64,000 nt of DNA from JAMCRM01 sp035561075 (GTDB lineage: Bacteria > Acidobacteriota > Terriglobia > Bryobacterales > Bryobacteraceae): contig DATMYF010000180.1 of assembly GCA_035561075.1 (NCBI GenBank), positions 62,001 to 126,000 of the forward strand, written 5' to 3'. Below, piece by piece: positions 7,785 through 16,008 of this stretch (positions are counted from its first letter, which is position 1; each line of letters starts with the position of its first letter). A program made the translations under genes and the position numbers. Under the pieces are notes generated by a model. It worked only from the letters and a program-made list of their open reading frames with translations, was not told the origin of the DNA and ran no database searches.

Positions 7785-8873
7785 TCAGGCCGCCCGCGAG
7801 GTCCGGCGCTCGCGCGCCAGCAGACATTCGATGACGCGTTCCCGGGTGGCGGGCTCCAGGTCCTCCGGGATCTGCTGCCCGGTGCCCAAAAACGACAGCG
7901 GCTTGCCCGAACGCGCCGCCAGCGAAAACAATGAGCCCAGCGACTCGGTTTCGTCGAGCCTGGTGAACAGCAGGTTCGCGGGGTGGAAGATCTCGAACTG
8001 TCCTGCCACACGCGCCAGATCGGCAGATTTCATCGAAGCCGTTAGGACCAGGTGCGTCTCGATGTCGGGACGACCGGAAAGAAACCGCGCCAGGTCCGCG
8101 GCGTTGTCCAGGTCCCGGCTGCCGTACCCCGGAGTGTCGATAAGGATCAGGTCCTTCGAACGGTGCTCCTCAAGCGCCTGCGCCAGCGCCCCGACAGTTT
8201 CGAGCGCCTGAAAACCGGCGCCCAGAATGGCCGCGTAGGATCGCAACTGGTCTGCGCCGCCCACCCGGTAGTTATCGACCGAGAGCAACTGAACGGGGCG
8301 CCGCCCTGTAATCCCCTGCGAAATCGCAAGCTTAACCAGGGTGCTGGTTTTTCCGGAACCCGGGGGTCCCACCAGCGCAGCCACTCGCCGCCCCGTGCCG
8401 TCGCGCCCCAGCGAGGGCTTCACTCGAAAGCGCCGCTCCAGCTCTGTGCGCAGCCCCACCGCCGGAGAACCGCCGGCTGCCCGCGCGTACACCGCATCTA
8501 CGATGTCGCGCGCCAGTTCGCCCTCCACCTCCTCGGATACCAGGGTGGCGAACACCTCCGCCAGGTCGGGGTTCGCGATCGACCAGCGCGGCGCCGTCAG
8601 AACGTTGCGGGAAATGGCCTTGCGCATCATCTCCAGTTGGTGCCGCATCTCCGCCACTTCTTCGGACAGCCGGTCCGGTTCGGGTACGGCCTCCCTGGGC
8701 GGCGCCTCCTGCCCCGGCGCCAGCAGCCCGACTACTACCTCGTAGTCGCCACGGGCGCGTTGGGCCTCAGTGGTGCGGCGGGATTCCACGATCACCGCCT
8801 CCGGCCCCAGTTCATGGCGCGCCTGCTCGATGGCCGCCGCGATAGTGCTTGCGAAGTAGGATTTGATTTTCAT
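7785..8873 (-). CDS. flhF: Flagellar biosynthesis GTPase FlhF
   Basis: 362 residues from the ATG at 8873 (MKIKSYFAST), the usual FlhF opening; the frame's upstream extension is made of the palindromic repeat and is not coding. Basic/variable B domain to about residue 100, then N and G domains of the SRP-GTPase family: GPPGSGKTSTL (169-), SVDNYRVGGADQL, LILIDTPGYGSRD, and LLFTRLDETESLGSL. FlhF sets the site and number of flagella, usually with FlhG, whose gene is not in the window. fliA follows with an 11-bp gap. Upstream, a 114-bp spacer with a long palindrome separates it from flhA. Confidence 0.95.
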   Translation of the reverse strand: MKIKSYFASTIAAAIEQARHELGPEAVIVESRRTTEAQRARGDYEVVVGLLAPGQEAPPREAVPEPDRLSEEVAEMRHQLEMMRKAISRNVLTAPRWSIANPDLAEVFATLVSEEVEGELARDIVDAVYARAAGGSPAVGLRTELERRFRVKPSLGRDGTGRRVAALVGPPGSGKTSTLVKLAISQGITGRRPVQLLSVDNYRVGGADQLRSYAAILGAGFQALETVGALAQALEEHRSKDLILIDTPGYGSRDLDNAADLARFLSGRPDIETHLVLTASMKSADLARVAGQFEIFHPANLLFTRLDETESLGSLFSLAARSGKPLSFLGTGQQIPEDLEPATRERVIECLLARERRTSRAA

Positions 8874-8894
8874 GCGAACCTGCTGGAACGATAG

Positions 8895-8977
8895 GGCCGC
8901 GAATGAACGCGAATGAACGCGAATAAGACCCAAACAGCTTTTGTGTTATTTGCGTTCATTCGCGTTCATTCGCGGCC
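8895..8977. repeat. Long REP-like palindrome built from 10-nt direct repeats
   Basis: Left arm 8895-8926 and right arm 8946-8977 are inverted copies of 32 nt with a single difference (a G-T wobble), separated by a 19-nt loop. Each arm contains tandem copies of gaatgaacgc (left) or gcgttcattc (right). It fills the only sizeable gap in an otherwise tightly packed operon, between flhA and flhF. It could be a dispersed REP-type element and would form a very stable RNA hairpin in the flhA-flhF message. Confidence 0.85.
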
Positions 8978-8987
8978 AAAAGCGCTT

Positions 8988-11060
8988 TCACTGGATGGTC
9001 CCCATCGGCACCACCCTGGTGCCGCCCGGTATTTCCGCGTGGGACAGGAACACTACATTGCGGAGCGATGTTTCCGCGATCTGCCGCACGAAGTGACGCG
9101 CACCGGCGCTGGTCACCACTACTACAGGGCCGTCCGGCGAGCCCAGCTTCCGGTTCAGCCGCTCCAGCACGTCCCGCATGGCCTGCGGCGCCATCGCCAG
9201 GTGGCTCGACTGCTCGCCGTGCTCCACCGCCGACTCCACCGCCTGCTCAATCGCAGGATCCAGGAAGTACGCCCCCAGGTCGCCCGCCGCATTCAGGTAC
9301 GGCCGCACCACCAGGCGCCGGATACTCTGGCGCGTATACTCCGTAAGCAGCACCGGATTGCGCGTGGATGCCGCGGCTTCCCCGAGAGCTTCCAGGATGG
9401 AGACTACATCTTTGATCGACACACGCTCCCGCAGCAGGTTTTGCAGCACCCGCTGGAGCGTCGCCATGGGCAGCAGCTTGGGCACCAGGTCCTCGACCAG
9501 CTTGGGATTATCCGCAGCCACGCGGTCCAGCAGTTTCCTGGCGTCCTGGCGCGAAAACAGCTCGTGAGCGTACTGCCGGATCAACTCGGACAGGTGAGTG
9601 CCCAGCACGCTCACCGGGTCTACCACCGTGTAGCCCGCCTGCCGCGCCGCTTCCGCGCGGTCCGACGGCACCCACCAGGCCTGCAGCCCGAAGGCGGGCT
9701 CGCGCGTGGGCGTCCCTTCGGCCGCGGCGGTGGTGGGACCCGCCGCGATAGCCAGTTCGCAGCCCTGCGCCAGTTCGTACCGGCCGATCTCCGCGCCCTT
9801 CAACAGCACCGTGTATTCCATCGCACGCAACGAGAGATTATCGGCGACTTTCACCGGCGGCAATAGATACCCCAGGTCGGCAGCCAGTTGCCTGCGGATG
9901 CCAGCGATACGCCGCAGCAGGGGCGAATTCTGCCCGCCCTCGACCATCCGGACCAGCCCCAGACCCACCTCCACCGAGAGCGGCTCGACGCGCATGAGCG
10001 CCTCCAGGTCCTCCCTCGGCTGGGCGGACCGCGCCGGTATCGCCTGCGCCGCCGCCAGCGCACGCCCGCGCATGCGCCATGCAGCCGTCCCCAGCCCCGC
10101 CCCCAGCATCAGGAACGGCAGCTTCGGCAGTCCCGGCAGCATGGCCACCAGGAAGAGGATTCCGCTGGCCAGCATCAGGGGCTCGGACCGGCCGAATACC
10201 TGCGCCCGAAAATCCGCGCTCAGCCGCGCCTCGGAACTCGTCCGGGTGACGATGAGTGCCCCAGAGACCGAAACCATCAGGGCCGGCACCACCGTCACCA
10301 GCCCGTCCCCGATGGTCAGGACCGTGTAGGTGGCCAGCGCCTGCGACCACGGCATTCCATGGTCGAGCACCCCGATCAAAAAACCCGCCACGATGTTGAT
10401 CCCGGTGATCAGGATGGCCGCTACGGCGTCCCGCTGGGTGAACCGGGAGGCGCCGTCCATGGCCCCGTAGAACTCCGCCTCCGCGGCCAGTTGTTTGCGC
10501 CGCTGGCGCGCTTCGGCTTCGTCGATCAGGCCCGCGTTGAGGTCCGAATCGATGGACATCTGCTTACCCGGCAAGGCATCCAGGGTGAACCGCGCGGTGA
10601 CCTCCGAAATGCGCACCGCGCCGTGGTTGATTACCACGTATTGAATCGCGATCAGCACCAGGAACAGCACCGCCCCAATGATGTAGTTGCCCCCCACCAC
10701 GAAGGTCCCGAAGGCCTCGATCACGTGGCCCGCCGCGCCCGTTCCGGTATCCCCGTGCAGCAGGATCAGGCGCGAAGAGGAGATGTTCAGCGCCAGCCGG
10801 AACAGCGTCAACAACAGCAGCGTGGTGGGGAAGACACTGAAATCCACCGGCCGGGTGATGTACATCGAGACCATCAGGACGATTACCGACATCATGATGT
10901 CGACCACGATCAGGACGTCCAGCACCACCGCCGGGACCGGCGTAATCAGCGCCAGGATGATGGCCAGCACCGATATCGGAACGGCGATCTCGCGCAGGTT
11001 CTCCAGCGAGAAGAGGTCCGCTGCTTTGGCCTGCGGGACGGCGGCTTGGGTAGGCGACAT
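8988..11060 (-). CDS. flhA: Flagellar export gate protein FlhA
   Basis: 690 residues, normal length. About eight membrane helices lie within residues 20-330, with the FHIPEP signature region (TLFRLALNISSSRLILL, then the loop DALPGKQMSIDSDLNAGLID, which holds the conserved Asp residues used in proton coupling). The C-terminal half is the cytosolic ring that docks substrate-chaperone complexes and FliJ. It forms the export gate with FlhB, FliP, FliQ and FliR encoded just upstream. The gap to flhB is 12 bp. Its own 3' side carries the palindrome at 8895-8977. Confidence 0.97.
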   Translation of the reverse strand: MSPTQAAVPQAKAADLFSLENLREIAVPISVLAIILALITPVPAVVLDVLIVVDIMMSVIVLMVSMYITRPVDFSVFPTTLLLLTLFRLALNISSSRLILLHGDTGTGAAGHVIEAFGTFVVGGNYIIGAVLFLVLIAIQYVVINHGAVRISEVTARFTLDALPGKQMSIDSDLNAGLIDEAEARQRRKQLAAEAEFYGAMDGASRFTQRDAVAAILITGINIVAGFLIGVLDHGMPWSQALATYTVLTIGDGLVTVVPALMVSVSGALIVTRTSSEARLSADFRAQVFGRSEPLMLASGILFLVAMLPGLPKLPFLMLGAGLGTAAWRMRGRALAAAQAIPARSAQPREDLEALMRVEPLSVEVGLGLVRMVEGGQNSPLLRRIAGIRRQLAADLGYLLPPVKVADNLSLRAMEYTVLLKGAEIGRYELAQGCELAIAAGPTTAAAEGTPTREPAFGLQAWWVPSDRAEAARQAGYTVVDPVSVLGTHLSELIRQYAHELFSRQDARKLLDRVAADNPKLVEDLVPKLLPMATLQRVLQNLLRERVSIKDVVSILEALGEAAASTRNPVLLTEYTRQSIRRLVVRPYLNAAGDLGAYFLDPAIEQAVESAVEHGEQSSHLAMAPQAMRDVLERLNRKLGSPDGPVVVVTSAGARHFVRQIAETSLRNVVFLSHAEIPGGTRVVPMGTIQ

Positions 11061-11072
11061 ACGTTCTCCTGG

Positions 11073-12140
11073 TTACCGGCCCGGCGGCCGGCCTTTCATG
11101 AGCCGGAAGATGTAAGCCAGGATCTCGGCCACGGCGCGGTAGAGATGCGCCGGGATTACCTGCCCCACTTCGGCGGACTTATATAGAGCCTGGGCCAACG
11201 GCGGGTTTTCCACGATGGGAACGCCGGCTGCGATGGCGCGTTCTCGGATGCGCCGCGCCAGGTAATTCTTCCCCTTGGCTACCACTACCGGGGCCGGCAT
11301 CGACTCCATCGAATACCGGATCGCCACCGCGTAATGCGTGGGATTGACTACCACGGCCGTGGCTTTGGGAACCTCGTGCATCATGCGGCGGCGCGCGAAA
11401 TCGCGCTGCAGCCGCCGGATACGGCCCTTCACCTGCGGGTTCCCTTCCATATCCTTCAGCTCTTCCCGGACCTCCTGCTTGGACATCCGCAACTGGTTCT
11501 GCCAGCGGCGGCGCTGCCGCACAAGGTCGATGCAACCGAACACCAGGAAGACTCCTGCCGCTTTCCAGAGCAGTGCCAGGATGACCGCGCCGGTGGCCCG
11601 CGCACCCGCCGTCGGGTGCTGCAGCGGCAGCAGCAGGAAAGCCTCGATGTTGTCCCGCGCCACCACCCATACGGCGCCGCCGAAAATGGGCAGCACGAGC
11701 ATGGCGTGCAGTGCCCCCGTAAGATTCTGCCCGGGCATCTGCTTGAACCGCGGCAGCGGGTTGAGGCGTTTGGAATCCGGCGCCAGCTTCTGAAAAGTTA
11801 CCCCCAACCCCGTGGTCGCCAGTTGGATCGCCAGGGTGACCAACAACAGCACCACACCGGTGGGCGCGAACAGCAGGAAGCAGCGCCCCAGCACCTCCCG
11901 GCCGAGCGCCACCATCCCGGCATCGTTCATCTCTCCTGCAAAAGCGCGCGCCATCAGGCCCCTGAGCACCTGTTGCAGCACCGCCACCCACTCCGGCCCC
12001 CAAGATCCCAACATGGCCACAAACGCCAGGAACTGGACCGCGGAGACGAAATCGCGCGATGCCGGAAACTGCCCGTCCTTGCGGGCGCGCTCCAGCCGTC
12101 GTTGGGTAGGCTGTTCGGTCTTTTGGCCGCTGTCCGCCAT
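11073..12140 (-). CDS. flhB: Flagellar export protein FlhB
   Basis: 355 residues. Starts with the family hallmark GQKTEQPTQRRLERARKDGQ, followed by four membrane helices (about 35-50, 90-112, 145-162, 185-207) and the cytoplasmic linker. The autocleavage motif NPTH is at 266-269 within VVVNPTHYAVAIRY, so the substrate-specificity switch from hook to filament export should be functional. It partners FliK, also encoded in this operon, which triggers the switch. It follows fliR with a 3-bp gap. Confidence 0.97.
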   Translation of the reverse strand: MADSGQKTEQPTQRRLERARKDGQFPASRDFVSAVQFLAFVAMLGSWGPEWVAVLQQVLRGLMARAFAGEMNDAGMVALGREVLGRCFLLFAPTGVVLLLVTLAIQLATTGLGVTFQKLAPDSKRLNPLPRFKQMPGQNLTGALHAMLVLPIFGGAVWVVARDNIEAFLLLPLQHPTAGARATGAVILALLWKAAGVFLVFGCIDLVRQRRRWQNQLRMSKQEVREELKDMEGNPQVKGRIRRLQRDFARRRMMHEVPKATAVVVNPTHYAVAIRYSMESMPAPVVVAKGKNYLARRIRERAIAAGVPIVENPPLAQALYKSAEVGQVIPAHLYRAVAEILAYIFRLMKGRPPGR

Positions 12141-12143
12141 GGG

Positions 12144-12914
12144 CTACAGGCCTGCCGCCCCGCGCAGTGCCCCCAGCATGTGCGCCGCCGAATTGGCCAT
12201 TAACCGCGGCATCAGCACCGACACCCACGCCAGCACGACGAGCGCCGCCAGCATCTTGGCGGGGAAGGCCAGAACCAGCAGTTGCAGGTTGGGCTGGAGC
12301 CGTCCTACGAGCGCCAGCGAAAGATCCACCATGGCCAGTAGCGCGATCACCGGAAAGGCCAGCCGCAGACCCGTGGCGAACATCGCCGACCCAAGCCCCG
12401 CCACCGTCTCGGCCATCGGGCGGCTGATCACGAACGCCCCGGGAGGCCACGCATCCAGACTCGCCACCAACCCCCGCAGCACCGTCCGGTCGAGTCCCAG
12501 CGCAAAGAACAGCAGCCCGGCGGCAAGTTCGGCGAAGACCAGCAGTACCGAGGCGTCGTCCTCCGTGGTGGGGTTGATCATGGAGGCATAGGAAAAGCCG
12601 GCCTGCATGCCGATCAGTTGCGCTCCCACCAGAAACGCCTCCCGCAGGAACGCCACCACCACCCCGATGGTGATTCCAAGGGAGGCTTCCGCCACCAACC
12701 CCATGGCCATGGCGCCCAGCGGTGCGGCCGCCTCCACGGCGGGCCAGCGCGAATAGAGCGCCAGCGTGAAGCCGAGGGAAAGGATCACCCGCGCCATATC
12801 CGTGCCCTTCTTCATACCGGGCAGCGGGACGAAGACGAAGACCCCGGTGACGCGCGCCAGCACGAAAAGAAAACCCCACAGCATCGTCAGGGGGAAGACC
12901 GCGTCAGCGTGCAT
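12144..12914 (-). CDS. fliR: Flagellar export gate protein FliR
   Basis: 256 residues with five to six hydrophobic helices over most of its length and the characteristic segment GMQAGFSYASMINPTTEDDAS near residue 100, which matches FliR/SpaR proteins. It forms the export-gate core with FliP and FliQ in the inner membrane. It overlaps fliQ by 11 bp and precedes flhB, the usual order fliP-fliQ-fliR-flhB. Confidence 0.95.
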   Translation of the reverse strand: MHADAVFPLTMLWGFLFVLARVTGVFVFVPLPGMKKGTDMARVILSLGFTLALYSRWPAVEAAAPLGAMAMGLVAEASLGITIGVVVAFLREAFLVGAQLIGMQAGFSYASMINPTTEDDASVLLVFAELAAGLLFFALGLDRTVLRGLVASLDAWPPGAFVISRPMAETVAGLGSAMFATGLRLAFPVIALLAMVDLSLALVGRLQPNLQLLVLAFPAKMLAALVVLAWVSVLMPRLMANSAAHMLGALRGAAGL

Positions 12915-13173
12915 AGCGGGAAAAGTCCGACAGCAGCGTCACCGTGTAGGCCACCGATTTCTTAAGCATCCAGGGCATCAGCAGAAGCATGCCCGCCAAA
13001 AAGGCGGCCAGCCGCGGCACCGTCCCGAAGGCGCTGTCCTGAATGGAGGTGACGATCTGCACCAGACTGATGATCAGGCCCGCGGCGAACCCAATCATCA
13101 GCAGCGGCGCCGCCAGCCAGAAGGCCGTCAGCAGGGCCTCCCGCACGATCCCGACAATCATTTCAGGCGTCAT
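12904..13173 (-). CDS. fliQ: Flagellar export gate protein FliQ
   Basis: 89 residues, normal length, with two membrane hairpin helices (about 18-37 and 50-75). TPEMIVGIVREALLTAFWLA and IVTSIQDSAFGTVPRLAA match the FliQ pattern (Q/SIQ-E/D-T/S-L-F). It is translationally coupled: a 4-bp overlap with the fliP stop and an 11-bp overlap with fliR. Confidence 0.95.
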   Translation of the reverse strand: MTPEMIVGIVREALLTAFWLAAPLLMIGFAAGLIISLVQIVTSIQDSAFGTVPRLAAFLAGMLLLMPWMLKKSVAYTVTLLSDFSRYAR

Positions 13174-13892
13174 GTCACGTAAAAGCTCTTCACCAGCGAG
13201 CCCACCACCAGGTTCCAGCCGTCCACCAGCACGAACAGCAGAATCTTGAAAGGTGCCGACACCATGGCCGGGGGCAACTGGATCATCCCCACCGAAAGCG
13301 TCACCGACGCTACCACCAGGTCGATCACCAGAAACGGCAGAAACAGCACCGCACCAATCTGGAAGCCGGCTTTCATCTCCGAAAGAATGTAGGCGGGAAC
13401 CAATACCCGGAGTTCCAGGTCGGCGGGGGTGCGGGGCGCGGGGGCGCCCGAGACTTCAATCAGGAAGCGCACGTCCTTCTCGCGTGCGAACCGCACCCAG
13501 AACGCCCGCAGCGGCACGGCGGCGCGTACCGCGGCCTGTTCGAGCCCTATTTCCCCGCGCTCCATCGGCGCCCAGGCGTTACTGTGGACATCGGCCAGCA
13601 CCGGATGCATCACCAGCAGGGTCACGAATAGCGACAATCCCAGCAGCACCTGGTTGGACGGCGTCGATTGGGTACCCAGCGCCTGCCGCAGGAAGTGCAG
13701 CACGATGATGGTGCGGAGAAACGGCGTGATGCTGACCAGCGCGGCCGGAAGCAGTGTCAGGAGCGTCAGCAGGACGACGATCTGCATCGGAACGCTGGCA
13801 GCGCCCTTCACCGGCAGCGCTGGCGACGAGGCCGCCGCAGCCACCGCCGCCATCACCGCCGATATCACACAAAGACGCACCAGGCGCCTCAC
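13170..13892 (-). CDS. fliP: Flagellar export gate protein FliP
   Basis: 240 residues from a GTG at 13892. That start gives a GTGA 4-bp overlap with the fliO stop; the longer open frame upstream overlaps fliO and fliN and is not real. It has an N-terminal cleavable-type signal, then VLLTLLTLLPAALVSITPFLRTIIVLHFLRQALGTQSTP, diagnostic for FliP, a periplasmic loop, and C-terminal helices (FLPFLVIDLVVASVTLSVGM and PFKILLFVLVDGWNLVVGSLVKSF). It forms the pentameric core of the export gate. Confidence 0.95.
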   Translation of the reverse strand: MRRLVRLCVISAVMAAVAAAASSPALPVKGAASVPMQIVVLLTLLTLLPAALVSITPFLRTIIVLHFLRQALGTQSTPSNQVLLGLSLFVTLLVMHPVLADVHSNAWAPMERGEIGLEQAAVRAAVPLRAFWVRFAREKDVRFLIEVSGAPAPRTPADLELRVLVPAYILSEMKAGFQIGAVLFLPFLVIDLVVASVTLSVGMIQLPPAMVSAPFKILLFVLVDGWNLVVGSLVKSFYVT

Positions 13893-14191
13893 GGCCGGAC
13901 CTCTCCCACCGCCGTGGGCGCGCACTCGTAACGGCTCCATTCGCCGCTCTCGATCAGGTGACACCCCTGCGGGGAAAGCCCCAGCAGGAGGCCTCGTCCG
14001 CCGGCCCGCACCAGGTAGAGCCCGTGCTGCGGACCGAGCGCCAGGCGCTCCACCGCTTCTAAACGGCGCGCGCGCCGCCCGCCCGGGTATGAGGCCAGAC
14101 CCCTGCGTTTGAGCCACCAGAGCGCGGCGAAAAGCAGCAGCAACACCGCCGCTACCCCCGTCACCTGCCGGAACAGTTCCATATCGTTCAT
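13889..14191 (-). CDS. fliO: FliO-like flagellar export assembly protein
   Basis: 100 residues: one N-terminal membrane helix (about 10-26, TGVAAVLLLLFAALWWL) followed by a cytosolic domain with RRLEAVERLALGPQHGLYLVRAGGRGLLLGLSPQG, the pattern of FliO (basic residues, LG...LV...G...LLG). FliO helps to assemble the FliP ring. Overlaps of 4 bp with fliN upstream and with fliP downstream show tight coupling. Confidence 0.88.
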   Translation of the reverse strand: MNDMELFRQVTGVAAVLLLLFAALWWLKRRGLASYPGGRRARRLEAVERLALGPQHGLYLVRAGGRGLLLGLSPQGCHLIESGEWSRYECAPTAVGEVRP

Positions 14192-14430
14192 TCCACGAAA
14201 TCCGTAATCCGCACCCCGACGCTGTTCTCGACCACCACGATTTCCCCGTAGCCGGCCAGCACATCCCCGAGATAGAGGTCCACGTTCTCCCCTGCCGCCC
14301 GATTGAGCCGCACGGAGCTGCCGACGGCGAGCTTGAGAATCTGCCGCAGGGTGAGCAGGCGGTGATCGAGTTGCACCTCGATCTCGACGGGTATGTCGGC
14401 CAGGTGGGCGATCTCTTCGAGCGCGCGCAT
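14188..14430 (-). CDS. fliN: Flagellar motor switch protein FliN
   Basis: 80 residues, almost only the SpoA domain (IPVEIEVQLDHRLLTLRQILKLAVGSSVRLNR ... GEIVVVENSVGVRITDFVE). It builds the base of the C-ring together with the FliY-like protein at 6142, and helps to dock the FliH-FliI export complex. It is 7 bp downstream of flgE and overlaps fliO by 4 bp. It lacks the N-terminal extension of enterobacterial FliN (137 residues). Confidence 0.93.
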   Translation of the reverse strand: MRALEEIAHLADIPVEIEVQLDHRLLTLRQILKLAVGSSVRLNRAAGENVDLYLGDVLAGYGEIVVVENSVGVRITDFVE

Positions 14431-14437
14431 GCCGGTC

Positions 14438-15700
14438 TCAACGCTTGAGGTTGATGGTCTCCTGGCTCAACTCATCCACCGTGGTGATTACCCGCGAGTT
14501 GGCCTGGTAGCCGCGCTGCATGGTGATCAGGTTGGTGAACTCGCGCGCGATGTCCACGGTCGAGAACTCGATGGCGCCGCCCAGGATCGTGCCGCGCCCG
14601 CCGGTTCCCGACACTCCGATGGCCGGAGTCGCGGTCTTGGCGCTCAACTGAAAGTTGTTGTTGCCGGCCGCGATGAGAGATTCCGGGTTGCGGATCGAGG
14701 CCATCGCCACCTGCCCCACCATGGTCTGCTCGCCGTTTGAATACTGCGCCAGAATCTGTCCCCCGTCGCTCAGCCCCACCCTCACGAGTTGTGCGGCCGG
14801 GGAGCCGTTCTGGGTATTGGCGGAAAGTGCCGAGGGCTGTCCGAACTGCGTTAACCGGCAACTTCCGCTGGTGTTGTACAGACTCCAGGTCACCTCCATC
14901 TCGGCGGCACCCGTGGCAAGCCCGGGGATCTGGAAGGTAATCGGGCTGTCGGCCGCCGGCGCGAGCATCTGCCCGTTTTCCCCGAAGGTGAGAGTACCGC
15001 CGGCGCCGTCGATGTCGGTGGCCTCACCCGCGGTGCCGTCCGTGAGGTCCCCTCCGGGAATCGTGACCTGATAGCCCCAGGTGTTGGCGGCGGTCTTTTC
15101 GAAGTGGATGGTCAGGACATGCGCGGCGCCCAGCGAATCGTACACCTCCATGGGTGTCGAGAACTCCGCACCAACTTCCGCCGAGGCGTTCAGGTTCAGG
15201 TCCACCGTGAACGCGTTGGTGGGGGTCGGAGCCTTGAGCGAGCCCACCGGCAGCACGATGTCCCCAATGGCTCCGGTGGTGATCACCTCTCCGGTCACCG
15301 GATGCACGGACGTCCAGCCCTGCACGCGCTCCCCGGTATTGGTCAGCATGTGTCCGGAGAGGTCCACCTGGAAGTTGCCCGCCCGGGTATATAGCGTGTT
15401 GCCCTGGGAGTTCTTTGCCACGAAGAAGCCATCACCCTGGATGGCCGCGTCGAGGAGCCCGGTGGAGGCCTGGATGGCGCCCTGCGTGAACTGCCGGATG
15501 GTCAGCGGCCGGCCGGTGCCGAACCCGACCTGCGTCTCTCCCAGTCCGGCACCCAGCGACTGGGTCACCAGGTCACGAAAGTAAACCACACTGGTCTTGA
15601 ACCCCGGCGTATTCAGGTTAGCCAGGTTATTCCCCACCACATCGATCGCGGTGGACTGTGCGCTCAAAGCGGACAGGGCGGTTGAAAACGAGGTAAACAT
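14438..15700 (-). CDS. flgE: Flagellar hook protein FlgE
   Basis: 420 residues. The N-terminus (FSTALSALSAQSTAIDVVGNNLANLNTPGFKTS) and C-terminus (DIAREFTNLITMQRGYQANSRVITTVDELSQETINLK) are the conserved D0 helices of rod/hook/filament axial proteins. The mid section carries hook-type beta domains (SLGAAHVLTIHFEKT, DGQ-like LTFGENGQML). It polymerises into the hook after FlgD caps the rod. It lies 8 bp downstream of flgD, the standard pairing. Confidence 0.95.
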   Translation of the reverse strand: MFTSFSTALSALSAQSTAIDVVGNNLANLNTPGFKTSVVYFRDLVTQSLGAGLGETQVGFGTGRPLTIRQFTQGAIQASTGLLDAAIQGDGFFVAKNSQGNTLYTRAGNFQVDLSGHMLTNTGERVQGWTSVHPVTGEVITTGAIGDIVLPVGSLKAPTPTNAFTVDLNLNASAEVGAEFSTPMEVYDSLGAAHVLTIHFEKTAANTWGYQVTIPGGDLTDGTAGEATDIDGAGGTLTFGENGQMLAPAADSPITFQIPGLATGAAEMEVTWSLYNTSGSCRLTQFGQPSALSANTQNGSPAAQLVRVGLSDGGQILAQYSNGEQTMVGQVAMASIRNPESLIAAGNNNFQLSAKTATPAIGVSGTGGRGTILGGAIEFSTVDIAREFTNLITMQRGYQANSRVITTVDELSQETINLKR

Positions 15701-15708
15701 AGTGTCTC

Positions 15709-16008
15709 CTAGTTGGCTTTCCTGGACGAATCGGCGCTTGGCTTCGAGGTTGACGGCGCGATCAGCGCATCCCCAAGCGCTTCCACTTCCTGCCGGATCG
15801 CCATGCTCTGTTCAAGCTGGCTGAACTGCGCCAGCTCCGCCAGAAATTGAGCGCCGTCGGCGGGATTGAGCGGATTCTGGTTCTTGATCTGTGCCACGAG
15901 CAACTGCAGGAAGGTATCCTTGCTGAGTTGAGTGGTGGCGGCGCCGGCCACGCTCGTTCCCGTGGTGGCGCCCGCGGCGCCGCTGACGGCGTTGTTAACG
16001 GTACTCAT
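15709..16008 (-). CDS. flgD: Short flagellar hook-capping protein FlgD
   Basis: 99 residues from ATG 16008. The segment LSKDTFLQLLVAQIKNQNPLNPADGAQFLAELAQFSQLEQ is the conserved FlgD N-terminal core. The C-terminal Ig-like and tudor-like domains of long FlgD proteins (about 220 residues) are absent, so this is the short form seen in some phyla. FlgD caps the growing hook and is shed. It overlaps the fliK stop by 14 bp and precedes flgE. Confidence 0.9.
   Translation of the reverse strand: MSTVNNAVSGAAGATTGTSVAGAATTQLSKDTFLQLLVAQIKNQNPLNPADGAQFLAELAQFSQLEQSMAIRQEVEALGDALIAPSTSKPSADSSRKAN

Noticed and set aside
9888..11186. A 432-codon open frame antisense to flhA
   Set aside because: Gln/His/Arg-rich composition from the complementary strand of a conserved gene; no ribosome-binding site.
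11179..12879. A 566-codon open frame on the minus strand across flhB and fliR
   Set aside because: It is a Gly/Arg/Ala-rich shadow frame of two clear flagellar genes in GC-rich DNA; no domain or start signal.
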